NCBI RefSeq assembly: GCF_026151205.1
Contig: NC_087073.1
Coordinates: 17,503,837-17,567,836 of the forward strand
DNA length: 64,000 nt
Reading direction: 5' to 3'
From: Bolinopsis microptera
Lineage: Eukaryota > Ctenophora > Tentaculata > Lobata > Bolinopsidae
Shown: positions 15,001 to 27,000 of the stretch, piece by piece
Layout: every line of letters starts with the position of its first letter
How positions within the stretch are numbered: position 1 is the first letter of the stretch
Position numbers and translations under genes: made by a program
Notes under the pieces: model-generated
The model's database searches: none
Told to the model about the DNA's origin: nothing
What the model saw: the letters and a program-made list of their open reading frames with translations, nothing else

Positions 15001-18000
15001 TCCTGGTGTCGATCCTTCTTTCCAGATTAGTTTACGAGGCATGTTTGGGTCCATTTTGTTGGGTGGTGATAATGAAAGACCCTCAGGGTTGCTCCTTCCT
15101 CTGTAGAGTACCGTCCTTGCTTTAGTCTTGGTATCATAGGATTCAATTGAACCATAACTATCAGTGAAATATAATATACCACTAGGGGGATCGTACACCA
15201 TTGAGGTAATTTTGTTTGCAGTTCTGACTATGTATTCTATTTGACCTCCATCCAGAGGAGCCCGTATGATGAACCTGTTAAGGTAGATGTAGTAGATGAC
15301 GTCATTCTTCTCATCAATGGTTAGATATGAAGAACCAGCCTTCCTCGTTTCTTCGATGTCAGTTGGATCGTCTTTATTTACCTTAACCAGGGTATCTTTG
15401 GAGATGTAGTAGAAGTATTTCGGAGCATCCATTTCTTTCTCTGAATCATCCTTGCTTCCAATGACTGGCTCTACAGGTTCCATTCCATCTTTAGAATCTT
15501 CTGACTCCTCATTTTCGGAAACATCTTCAATTTCTGATTTAATCTCGTCCAGCTCCTTAGGACTAAAGTCTATTCCAATAATATCAGACACATACACGGG
15601 CGATTGCATAATTTCCACGGTCTTTTTGGATTGAGGATCATAGCGGTATATCTGTAAAAAGTTAAATCGTGAAATTATTTAACTGCGGTTAAATTGGAAT
15701 GCTGATTACAACAGCTGCCTACTGCCTGTACCACTCTTCAGGATAGAAATGGCATCCTATATTTAATACAATAGATAAGTTCATAACAAACCTTTCGATC
15801 AGGTGATACGAAGATGATCATACCACTGGGACCTCTCCGTACTGCCACCACAGGAGACCTTACCACCTTCCTACTCTTGGTTTCAGGATCAAACTCCATC
15901 AGTGTGGTTCCTCTCACGATGTAGTATTTCCTGTTTCCCGGGTTGTAAACTAGGCCTCTGTCAGATTCGTTCAGGTCTGGATACTTGCCAACAAGTTGTG
16001 GGGTGGATCCATCGGTGTCTCCTGTGCTAACTTTGGTAGTGGGACCTTTTCCTTCAGTAAACGTCAACTTTCTGTTGAGAGGAGTGGGAGTATTAAATAC
16101 TGTTCCTGTTTGGTTTCCATTCCTAACAAAACTCGATAAAAAAATCAGATTTTGAATTAATCTTGAATATTTTTAGTTTCTTACCCATCCTGAAGAGAAA
16201 GAGTGGTTGGGTTATCCAAACCACGATACAAAACATTGCTGCCAGGTTGATCGGGTCTTATCATTTCTACAGTTCCTCTTTGGGGGTTAGTGAAATAGAG
16301 GACTCCTGTTTTAGGCTCCACCATCATGTTTCCAATACTAGCTACATTCGTAGCCACTGACATTGGCTCTTCTGATTCTGAGAGTGGTAATGAGATTGTT
16401 GTTAAACTTTCATCCAACAAGGTTGTCAGAAATAAATTTGTCTACTGCATAATAATTGAGATTATATGAGTTTTATAGATCTGGATTTTGCTAGGGAGTG
16501 AGACCATATTAATTCTGAAATGTAATTCAAAACAATTATGGTTCTCCTCCCCACCAGTATCTAGTTATTTAGAATATATATTCGCATTTATCCACACTAT
16601 ATTTACATTACACGTACAACGTGATATCGTTATCAGTGCAGTGTGTACAACACCAACTACACCGATCAATTGCCAATCTGCGAAACATTTTAATTATTAT
16701 TATCACTTCGAGATGGCCAGGCCTACTCTCATGCTGTCTATATGTGATGATTAACTCTGAAAAACTAGGGACAACTGGGGAATGATCCCAGAACCTCGAG
16801 ATTTCGCGTCTCTTGCTCTACCAATTGAGCTACTGACCCTGATTCTCAGAGCGAAATCACCACTCATATACAGCACAATTTCATGCTTTGTGTGGAATAT
16901 AATTTATCAGTTATTTAGAATATATATTCGCATTTATCCACACTATATTTACATTACACGTACAACGTGATATCGTTATCAGTGCAGTGTGTACAACACC
17001 AACTACACCGATCAATTGCCAATCTGCGAAACATTTTAATTATTATTATCACTTCGAGATGGCCAGGCCTACTCTCATGCTGTCTATAACAGCATGAGAG
17101 TAGGCCTGGCCATCTCGAAGTGATAATAATAATTAAAATGTTTCGCAGATTGGCAATTGATCGGTGTAGTTGGTGTTGTACTGCACTGATAACGATATCA
17201 CGTTGTACGTGTAATGTAAATATAGTGTGGATAAATGCGAATATATATTCTAAATAACTGATAAATTATATTCCACACAAAGCATGAAATTGTGCTGTAT
17301 ATGAGTGGTGATTTCGCTCTGAGAATCAGGGTCAGTAGCTCAATTGGTAGAGCAAGAGACGCGAAATCTCGAGGTTCTGGAATCATTCCCCAGTTGTCCC
17401 TAGTTTTTCAGAGTTAATCATCACATATAGACAGCATGAGAGTAGGCCTGGCCACCAGTATCTAGATCTAAGAATACTGTGAATAGGTTAGCAGTCTTAC
17501 TGTCTAAAGGCTCCTTCATGATGCTGCCATCCTCTGTCAGATAGAACAATATGTCCCTTCTGTTGTCGATAGTGTACGTCACTGCATTGCGCCTCTTTAT
17601 TGTTCGTTTGTCTTTTGGATTTTCTTTGTTTACCTTAAAATATATCCCTGCTATTATGAAAAGACATAAGTTTGAAAGGAAAACAACAAAACCCACAAAC
17701 GATATACTTATAGCATGAACCTTCCATCTCCCAAAAATACCTGGATGATATTGTCTCCAGACTTGAAGTAAATGTACTGCTTCCTGGCCGGGTAACTAAT
17801 AGTAATCGTATCAGGAACTCTTGCTATCGTTGCTATATCTTTAGTCCTTTTAGAGGTGACGTCATACTGTTTCAGCTCCCTGTTCTCCGTAGCGTACACT
17901 ATGTTACCAGGTTTGCCTGGTGCTAGAAGTCTCACGTTGTTGCTTCTCGTGATCGGCTGGACTTGCTTTGTTTTGAGGTTGAGCAGGTGGATATTTTTGT

Positions 18001-21000
18001 CTCGGAGGAAGAATACCTGGGGATAACATTATTTTACTTATGATTATATTGTTATATGTTATATTGTATGTAAATTTTGAAAAAATTTTCATTTAAAAAA
18101 ATTGCTGCGAGTCACGAATACTTAAAATAAAATATTTTGCAGGCTAGATTTGTATGCAATTCTCTCAGAAGGAAGGATAGGCGAACAATGCAACAGTGCA
18201 CCTATTTTGATAGTTGACCACCCCTGCAGATTTCGTCGATTTCAGGTGCCGTTGGCACCATAAAAATTAAAAGCAAACATACATTTTTTCTCCTAAAATC
18301 GAACGCTTTCTGCGCAAAAAATCGACCTCAACAGAAAAAATTAAACATGGCTTCAAATCCAAATTTGAACCAGAGATTTTTCACTTCCTCTCGATAAACT
18401 TAATTTTCAACCCAAAATAAAGTCTCAAAGGGGTAAATTACTCAGGTCAGGATTGTAGGCAATGATTATGCCAAACCATACATTTTTGTGAATTCATTAA
18501 ACTTTCAATTTAGCCTAAAACACCCTATTTCGCAAAATTTTTCCGGGGGGCTGCGCCCCCCTAGCCCCCGCCAATGTGGTCCGCCCCTTACCTGGACCCG
18601 GCCCCGCTGGGAGCCGCGCCCCCAGACCCCTGCCACAGCTTGCAGCTTCGCTCGCCGACAGCCCCCCCCCCCCTCCTCAACAGATACCGACGTACATAAC
18701 GGTCAATATGTAGTTTAGGTTTACCTGGCCCGTAGGTTACGAATGTGCCCGAGGAGGAAAAAAAAGCAAACTTAAGAAAATTTCTCGGGAACTTAAAAGT
18801 TCACCTCAAAACGAAATCTGCACCTATGAGCTCAACACCCAGTTCAGACACTAAAAGAAGAACGAACCTGGTCGGGTAGAGCTGTGAACTGAGAGTCAGT
18901 ATCGCGGATGTAAGGCGAAGAAGCAACTTCTTCCTTGGCTCCAGTTACTGGGTTACCTTTCATTAGACGCGTGTTGGTTCCAGAACCGTCTCTCCAGTAG
19001 AGTGCACTGTGGAAGTGAAATAAATATTAGAAGAAGACTCAGATAGGACTGCTAATCTACATGAAACGGATTTGTTTACTTGTAACATTTTAAGAACATT
19101 GCGTGGAAATTTAGTACGAAAGGTCTAGATTATGATCGCATAATAACGAAGATAACGTACTCTTCTCTAGGGATATAACGGATATCTGTGGGGTTCTGAA
19201 GGTTCGCAAAAACCACCCTATCCTTCTTGTCAGGGAGAGAATATGATCTGATACTCTTCCTTAGACTGTCCGAATAGTAAAGGATCGAGTTCCTCTTATC
19301 TAGTACCATCGCTCCGATCTTCCGGCCCAAACTGTGAGTCGGAGAGGTTTATAAAAGTTAAACACATTGTAACTTGTGTAGGATATTCAACAATCTTCTT
19401 CAAAGGTTCAAGCAAGTTGCGAGATCATCTTTATGGTGAAATAATTCAAAAGGTGAAAATAGAAACGGATTGTTTGGAACATACTTAACGAGTGTAGATG
19501 ATGTGCCATCGTCTAAATCTTCTGTCACAATCCTAGAATCACTAGAAACATAGTATAAAGTTCTGCCATGGACAATGTAAAACGATCCTCTCATCCTGGA
19601 GATGGTTTCCAGATCTGATGGATCTTTAGAGTTTTCCTTGATGAGATCTCCACCACTGGCATAGAACATGTAGACTAGAGGAGTTTCTCTTTCTTCTTAT
19701 GGGAAAATTGTATGAGCATGACACATTTTGAATTGATCGAGAAAAATAATTGACGGGAGATAATAATTTATCAATCGAGTATGATCAAATTTATGTATGA
19801 AATCTATTTGCAAGAAATCTGTGACAAAAAACTTAAGCAGGCACAGGAAAAACCATACCTGGTTCATCGCTTTCATCGATGCCCTCGAATTCATCTTCTG
19901 GAGCTGGAGGAACCTTCCTACTAGGACCATCTACCAGTAGAGTTTCAACTGGAACCTCAGCTGTCGTCACATACTCCGAGGTCTTGCTTCGGGGATACAT
20001 CTCAAATATCTGAAATAGCACACAAAATACAAATCAGCAATGTTTTAACTTTTCTGCTTATGTCATGAAATGGTCGAGTCCTAAAAGTAATGTTTTTAAA
20101 TTTGATGGCGACGATAAGATTTCCCAACTCCAAAATATAATAAATGAATCTGATTTTGTTCGATTCATCAACAAACCTTATTATTTTGGTAAGCGATATA
20201 GAGAGATCCGTCAATTCCTGGTGATATGGCTCGCACAGGTTCAGAACCGTCCGTAAGTTCTCTAACCTTGCCGTTTCTTGGGTTGATCTCGGTCACCTGT
20301 TATAACCATGTGTTAGTGGACTCTTGTCACAAAATACAGAATCCTTGGCAATTATATTTTAGTTTAGCTGCTTATATGGCAAATATCACTTTGAGTCAAT
20401 CTGCGCATATAGAACAGACATTTTACAAAAAATATTTACGTAAGTGCGCAAAGAATCCTTATTCTTATAAATTATTAAGGTAACCACAGACCTTATTGCC
20501 GGATAAAGTATAAAGTCTTCTGGTGTACGGATCAAAAACAATCCTCTCCTCATCACCATTAACAGCAGGATATTTAGCATATGTTGTAGTTCTCCCGCCG
20601 TCCACACTACCTCTTCTTAGAATTGTAGTGGTTCCTTGTCCTTCTGTCCAGATCAAACTATCACTACCCTTATCTAGGGCCAGCTTCTTCGGTGCCGTCA
20701 GATCAGAGAACAGTTCGCTAGCTACATCCTCCTTCAGGTCGTATTTCCCTATCCTGTTGTTCCTGTTGTCCAGATAGAATATTGTTTGGGTTTCTTTGTC
20801 ATAGATCATATCAGCAACATTCCCCAGTCCTGATACGATGGTTTCAGGCTTGATCTGGTTGACGAGGATGTCTTTAACTATCTTGTTACCGTACGAAGCG
20901 TAGACCATGTATTTGTAACGCGGGTCCATGATGTAGTGGGTTCCTCCTGGTCGGGTGATTTCTTCTTTGTCGTCTGGATCGTTCTTGTTTACTCGGTAAA

Positions 21001-24000
21001 CTGTGTTCTCCGTTGTGTAGAAGATGTAGGTGGGTCTCTTAGGCTTCGGTCTCTCCGTCTCTTCGCCTAATTGACAGTTAGTAGCTAGTAACACTGTTTA
21101 ACATGGTTATAAGATGGGATTGAGATACTCTAATACACTATAGCAACATTTTTGTCAACTAATACTGGTCTCAGTCGATGATAATGATATCGGTCATAAA
21201 GCTTGTATGGATCTTCGATGACAAACAGCAAGGAACCATCAATTAAACTTACCAGCAACCACTATCTGTACAGCAGATACAGGCTCGGTCATCTCCATAA
21301 CATCCATCTTTTCTTCGCTATTCATGTCGTATGAAACAACCTTCCTCGGACTGGTTTTGGGAATGAAGTAGACTTTATCCTTGGAGGTTGTCATACCGCT
21401 AACTTGATCAGGGAAGAGAGGAGCTCTGGAACCATCTCGAGGGTTTAGAGTTTTTATCATATTATCCTGAAAAATAAGTGTTTATTCATCACTGAATAGC
21501 TTATGATGGTGCATCTCTTGACAGCCTAGAAAAATAAAACGAAAAATTGATAGTTGGCATAGAAAAGGCGCACCTGTAAGATAAGATAAAGCTTCTGCCT
21601 TGGTAGATAACGCAAGTTCTCAAACTCCCCAACAGATGGGAGAGACTTGGTAACCTCAGATCCCTTCACAACTGAAGTTGGAGACTCCAGAGAAACAGTT
21701 ACCATCTGTCGTGAACCTCTTATTCCTTCAACCCACACAAGTCTGAGATTGAGTAGTCAGCTAACATCTTGACATTTCATAGATAGTAAATATTACATGT
21801 GCAGGTACCATTCTCAGATAATTAAAGCAATAGAATAACTGAATAAGAAATAAGAACGATTTATGATTAAATCATCATACTTGTTAGTGTAGAAAGACAT
21901 TTGAGTAGGGTTCTCTCTCCGAGAAACAAGAGAGAACTTGGATCCTCTGATAGGATCAGCTGCTTCGATCAGACCCGAACTGGGTACGCTGTAGTAGAGA
22001 ATCCTAGAAACAGGACTCCAAACCATGCTACCAATATCTTCTTGAGCGCTGACGATGGGCTCCGGTTGTTCTGTGAGACAAGAAGTGGTTAAGTAAAAAT
22101 ATAAAAATAGTTTTTATTGAAATCTATGATATTGATAAGATACTCATTCTAAATTCTAATTCGTTTTCGATGTAAATTACATCACCTGATCCAGTTTGGA
22201 TCCTGATTATAATAAATAAATTGAAAACGCTTACCATTATTATCGGTGAAGTCCAGAGGTTCACTATAAACTCCAGACCCTCGCGTATAAAATACTCTCT
22301 TCAACTCAGGCTCAACTATCAGGTTCCTGATTCCTGGTCTTGTCATCCTGGCTTTATCAGACGGATCATCTTTGTTGACTCTGATGATTGAATTTCCGGT
22401 AATGTAGGTGATGTAAGTGTTACCGTCCACCAGTGTGGAGCTACCTGAATCATCTTCTTCTTCATCTGGATCTTCTGAGAATTCAATGGTATAGGAGAAA
22501 AACAAACCACAGAATCTAATCATCTAATGCTGTGTATAAATGTAGTCTCACTGCACCTAAAATGGAAGGTTTTATCAATAATCAAATAACTCCTGCGTAC
22601 CTGATTCCTGAACACACTCCTTCCTCTCGTATACAGGGTGTTGAGTACCGGGTAGTGGTCGTCCCATCTTATCTACACAGTCACAAGCAGCTTCACGACA
22701 CTAGGGGAGGTTTGAGGATCAGGTGGTATTATCTAAATACATTTTCACGTCCACCCCATGTTATTTCAATATGAATTTAAATCCATTTCACAATATTATT
22801 TCACTTATTATTCCAATCCCTTGACATTTAATATGGCAAACTGCCAAGTACACTGTCACAACGGCTGAATTACCTGTCTAGGTTTGAAGAACCCATCCTC
22901 AGTACAGTCTGGAATGTGACGCCCCATCAGCATCATGCTGCCTCCCATATTGGAGTCATAAGCAGGAGTGTAGCTTATCTCTGCCAGGATCTTACAGGGG
23001 TTGTCGTACATGCTGTTACCTGCAGTTAATTATTGGTCTCAGTGATAGTTGATTGAGCCGAGTCAAGTTACTCACTAAATTGAGGCTCTAAGCATGAAAA
23101 GCCTAAAGATCACCAATGGCAGAGTTGTCTAGACTTTGTCTGCCATTTTACCTGATCGTAGTAAGACGAATGAGGTTGATCCAGCTGGCAGGTCCAGCGT
23201 GGAGCGCTCATCAGATAAAGTATTGCGGATCTGAACAGTAGAGGATAGAGGGGTCGTCCTGTAGTACACCTTCCCTGATATGTACTGTAAACTGTATGCT
23301 GGTCTTCTTTCTACAAGGCTGAAAACAGGGTGTCATAAAATATTAACGACGAGATTTGGTGGTAATTTCATTATATTAGTATAAGTTGGCTAATAAAGCC
23401 CGTACAGTGGGCGTGCTTATCAAATGAATTACTAGTAATTAATGAATATGTGATGTAATAAATAGCCAAATTAATCCTGTTTGTAGCACTACGAAAAGAA
23501 TAAATTTTCTGTTAAACAGAAACAAAAAGCCTTACAGCCCAGTTCCACGGCTCAGTTTTGCGACCAGATTTGACACAAAGCTCCGCGGAATGAGTTTTGA
23601 AAAGCAAAACTCCGCGAAAGCAGTTTTGTTTACAATGTACGTTTCCACGGTTGGTGTTTGCACGCAGATTTGCGCGCGCACGTGGGCGCATTATAATGAA
23701 ATGTCCCACGCGTGCGTCCAGGTTAAAACTGCTTTCACGGAGTTTTGGTTCATATCAAAAATATTTCTCCGTGCGGAGAAATATTTTTGAATGTCATTTC
23801 CGGTCGCAAAAAATGTGAGAAAAAATGTGAGCAAATCTGGTTGCAAAACTGAGCCGTGGAACTGCAGGGTTAGTCCCTTGAACAATTTTACACAGCGATA
23901 AAATCAAATGTAAATACTCAGGGCGGCTTTTCCCGTCAGTAAGCAAGTAGAGTCTTTTAGCAGTGCCGATGTAATATTTCTTGTTAAGAGGATCGTAGGT

Positions 24001-27000
24001 GAATGAAGTAATGTCCTCTAAAGTTACACCGAAAAGTTTAGGTGAGTTTGTTGGGTTGTTAACGTCTGCTTTGTAGAGGAACTTGCCTTCTGAGTACACC
24101 AATACACTGTAATAATGTCAGAATCATGTCAGCTGTATAATTCCCTAGTACGTGTTTTTAATAAATCTTGATAGCGAGTCTTAATTATGATGCTTAGACG
24201 TAAATTATATCACATAGAACACAATACCAGTCCATACATTACATATTGATGACTTACTTGTCCATGAGTATCATCTGAGAAGGATTCAATCTCCTGAAGA
24301 CAACTTCAGGTTGCACCTGAGGCCTTCCTTGATTCAGTGACACCCGACTGATGGTTCGAGCTAACTTGTCAACATAATAAACCATTCTGTCCTTGCCTGG
24401 CCAGGTAAATGATTTAATTTTAACTCCACTGATCAGTGAAAGCCAGCGGAAACAATCGTGCAGCAATTGGAAAGTCATCAAGAACCTCCAACGTATACAA
24501 AATTTGCTTTAAGTAGTTTAACACTAACCTTGTACAGCAATAGGTCCTACTTCTCCAATTCCGCCAATAAACTTTTGTGGACCCAAACTCCTGACTGAAA
24601 TTAGGTGATTAAAAACTGATTAATTAATACATATCGACCCCATAATTTAGATCGCACTATTTAACTTGCATTAGTGTGGCTTTGTACAGCTAAGCCAAAT
24701 CTGCAGCCGTTTCTGCTAACATCATTTCGTCATCCAGAATCGGGTTTTAAATCCACGTATACACATCAAGAAACTTCTTATTTAGTTTTTCCCGGCCTTT
24801 TAGTTTTGAATAAGTGTTCAGTTCACAACCCACTTGACGTAGTATGACTCAACGCCCATCTGGAGTTTCGACAAAGGACCTGGTGAGGGCGGCTAAGCTT
24901 GGTGTTGTGATCTTATCGAAGTGACCGGTCCAACTATTTACGAGCTCCTGTAGTGGTCTCAGAAGTGAGCACTTTGAAACCACGGACAAATAATCCATCA
25001 TTAATTGGGAGCAATAATACCAACGTTCATAACAGGCTCACCCAGTTGTAACCAACTTGATCTCGGCACGAGATTTCATGTTGCCTACTTCATGTCGAGT
25101 TTTATTATTGCCGACCAATTTAGTTTTTGATGGTACCAACAGTACTTTGAAAATTTGGACGAACTATTGTTAAAAAACAATATTTGGAACATTTAACGGA
25201 GGGTTTACTCAGTAGTTAATATTTTGCTACCAGCATGAGATTTCATGTTGCCGAGTTCCAATTAACACCATGGACGAACAACCCTCTCATTAATTGAGAC
25301 CAATTAAAATTGAAACAGATGGTCTACGAAGCACAAGATTGGAAAGCTTTATCACAATCCACTTCATTTCATTCTGGATAGTAAATTGACCCCAACGCTT
25401 CGCTGCGGCTGCTCACTTGGTACACTTACGGACTTGTTGAAATTTTTTAAGTGGTTAAAAACAGGTACCAAGAGGCTCACCTAGTGGCGAATGACTTGAA
25501 CCCAGCACGAGTTTCCATGTTGCCAAGTTCCAATTAAATTTTATTATTGCGACTCAGTTAAAAGGGCGCAACACTTCTGAGAAATCATTTCCAAACCATC
25601 TCTAGTTCTGTTCAAGTCAACTCATGATGATTAAGTTCCTGTTCTGCCTGACCACTCTTGTCGCTTCAACAGCCGGATATTGTGCTGCTAAAGCCGACAG
25701 AAGTGTTGAAATTATAATGAGACCAGATCCAGTGGTAACAGTTGAGCTGGGGGAGAGAGTATCGCTGGTGTGTGCTGCTCACGGTCACAACGGGATGGAT
25801 CCTCTAGTCTACTGGGTTAAAGGCATCGGACCTGACTTCCAGGAACAAGGAAAAAGAATGGGAGTTACAGCAGTGGGAAAGTCAACTCTGTTCATCGAGA
25901 GCGCTGAGAAAGAAGACATCGACAGTTACAAGTGTGTTGTCCAGGACTGTTGTACTAACAAAGAGATTGACATAACAGTTGAGGTTGTGGTTCCAGAAGA
26001 TACCTGTAAGGATGTGTACGGAGTTGGACACGTTGTATTCGGCTCTGTCTGGACCTTCAGAAACTGGACATCAGCTGTTGCTGACTGCGAAGCTAAGGGC
26101 ATGGAAATTGCACTGCCAAAGAACGCCGAAGAGAACGCTCAACTACAAAGGGACCTGGAGGCCTCGTTCAACACTCACCCCAACGCTATAAAGTTCGCGC
26201 ACACTAACTGGTGCTGGTTGGGGGCTACTGACGAGGAGGAGGAGGGAGTGTGGCTTTCTTCCAAAGAAGGTGAGCTCCTGAGCTACTACAACTGGGACAG
26301 GAGGCAGCCGGATAACAAGCAGGCACCGGACATCACCTACCCTGACACCCAGAACGTGGCTGGAATCCACAGAGGTACCGGCAAATGGGACGACTCATTC
26401 CATCACTACAAACGACCTTACGCTTGTCTCTGCCCCAATGCAGAGATAGCCCCCGTAGACCAGTAAATATATTGTTTAGGACACTAGTCTTGGAAATTTC
26501 AATTTAGCTAACGTACTTTATTTAAGATTTTATGACATCATGATTTGATAAATTGCAATATTGTTACATTAGATATTTTATCGAAACTTGACTTTTTATT
26601 GATCTTTTTCTCGACATAAAATATTTCATACACTTAAATGTTTGTCGTCACAGAAAATAAAGTTGTAAATAATCCGATTTACAGCGCAAAATTTTAATTT
26701 CAAACTGTACCGATCCATTTTGTTCAGTTCCAGTAACCTCGGTGAACAATTATCAAAAGATCTGTAGCACTCTTCATTTAGATAGTTATTCTGATTATTG
26801 CGGAGAATCTTAGCATTAGAGTAGACAATGCTCTGGACAAAATATTCAATGTGGTTGATGTACACTAACACATGCAGGCTAATAACAAATCCAGGCCATT
26901 ACCTGCCAACATTCGGTACATTTTGGACGTATGCCTTGTTTGCAGCCTCCACACGATATTTTGTCTTGTTAAGCTTACAGAGAACCGTAAAACTCATTAC

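Larger units (their letters stand above)
16551..17465. mobile_element. tRNA-related foldback insertion with 14-bp target duplication
   Basis: The 14-bp sequence ccaccagtatctag occurs at 16551-16564 and 17452-17465, bounding an 887-bp insertion. Inside are two long inverted arms (16715-17083 and 17089-17451) around a 5-nt centre, plus a further 150-bp tail copy (16565-16714) equal to 16914-17060, that is, a 347-bp period. Each arm contains a tRNA-like head (see separate entries). The duplication and the tRNA head suggest a SINE-type retroinsertion of a dimer plus an inverted copy. It lies at the low-coordinate end of a propeller exon (17460-17655). Confidence 0.8.
6480..22480 (-). other. Propeller block II: about eleven closely related YWTD-like modules with acidic linkers
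   Basis: These modules resemble one another far more than those of block I. A cycle contains (1) YYTAGNQVIKVNQDDPTDKE, (2) ILFYTMFGQNIVRE, (3) RVLYFTDSYSGELKSYN ending ...GLRNP, (4) an exon starting TWxEGxGxxTxL.KG and ending near YNPxNxxYYFIR, and (5) a blade that leads to an acidic linker. Main exons: 21253-21467, 20495-21070, 19487-19697, 19159-19335, 17741-18018, 16184-16400, 15791-16078, 14741-15655, 14312-14635, 14026-14208, 13072-13905, 12631-12920, 11932-12520, 11501-11784, 10515-11367, 9646-10403, 9160-9455, 8156-9003, 7700-7972, 7040-7560, 6783-6975 and 6480-6668 (ends mostly approximate). Many cycles end an exon in GATGG followed by GT, phase 2, which marks recent module duplication. 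Confidence 0.72.

Noticed and set aside
16782..17386. Two identical 62-residue open frames in opposite directions
   Set aside because: They lie in the inverted arms of the foldback element and overlap the tRNA-like heads; not genes.
17328..17402. A functional tRNA-Ser gene
   Set aside because: The anticodon loop lacks U33, the arms are imperfect and it is part of a duplicated mobile unit, so it is called tRNA-like only.
23590..23885. Small open frames on both strands near 23.6-23.9 kb
   Set aside because: They coincide with the foldback MITE and have no recognisable domain.
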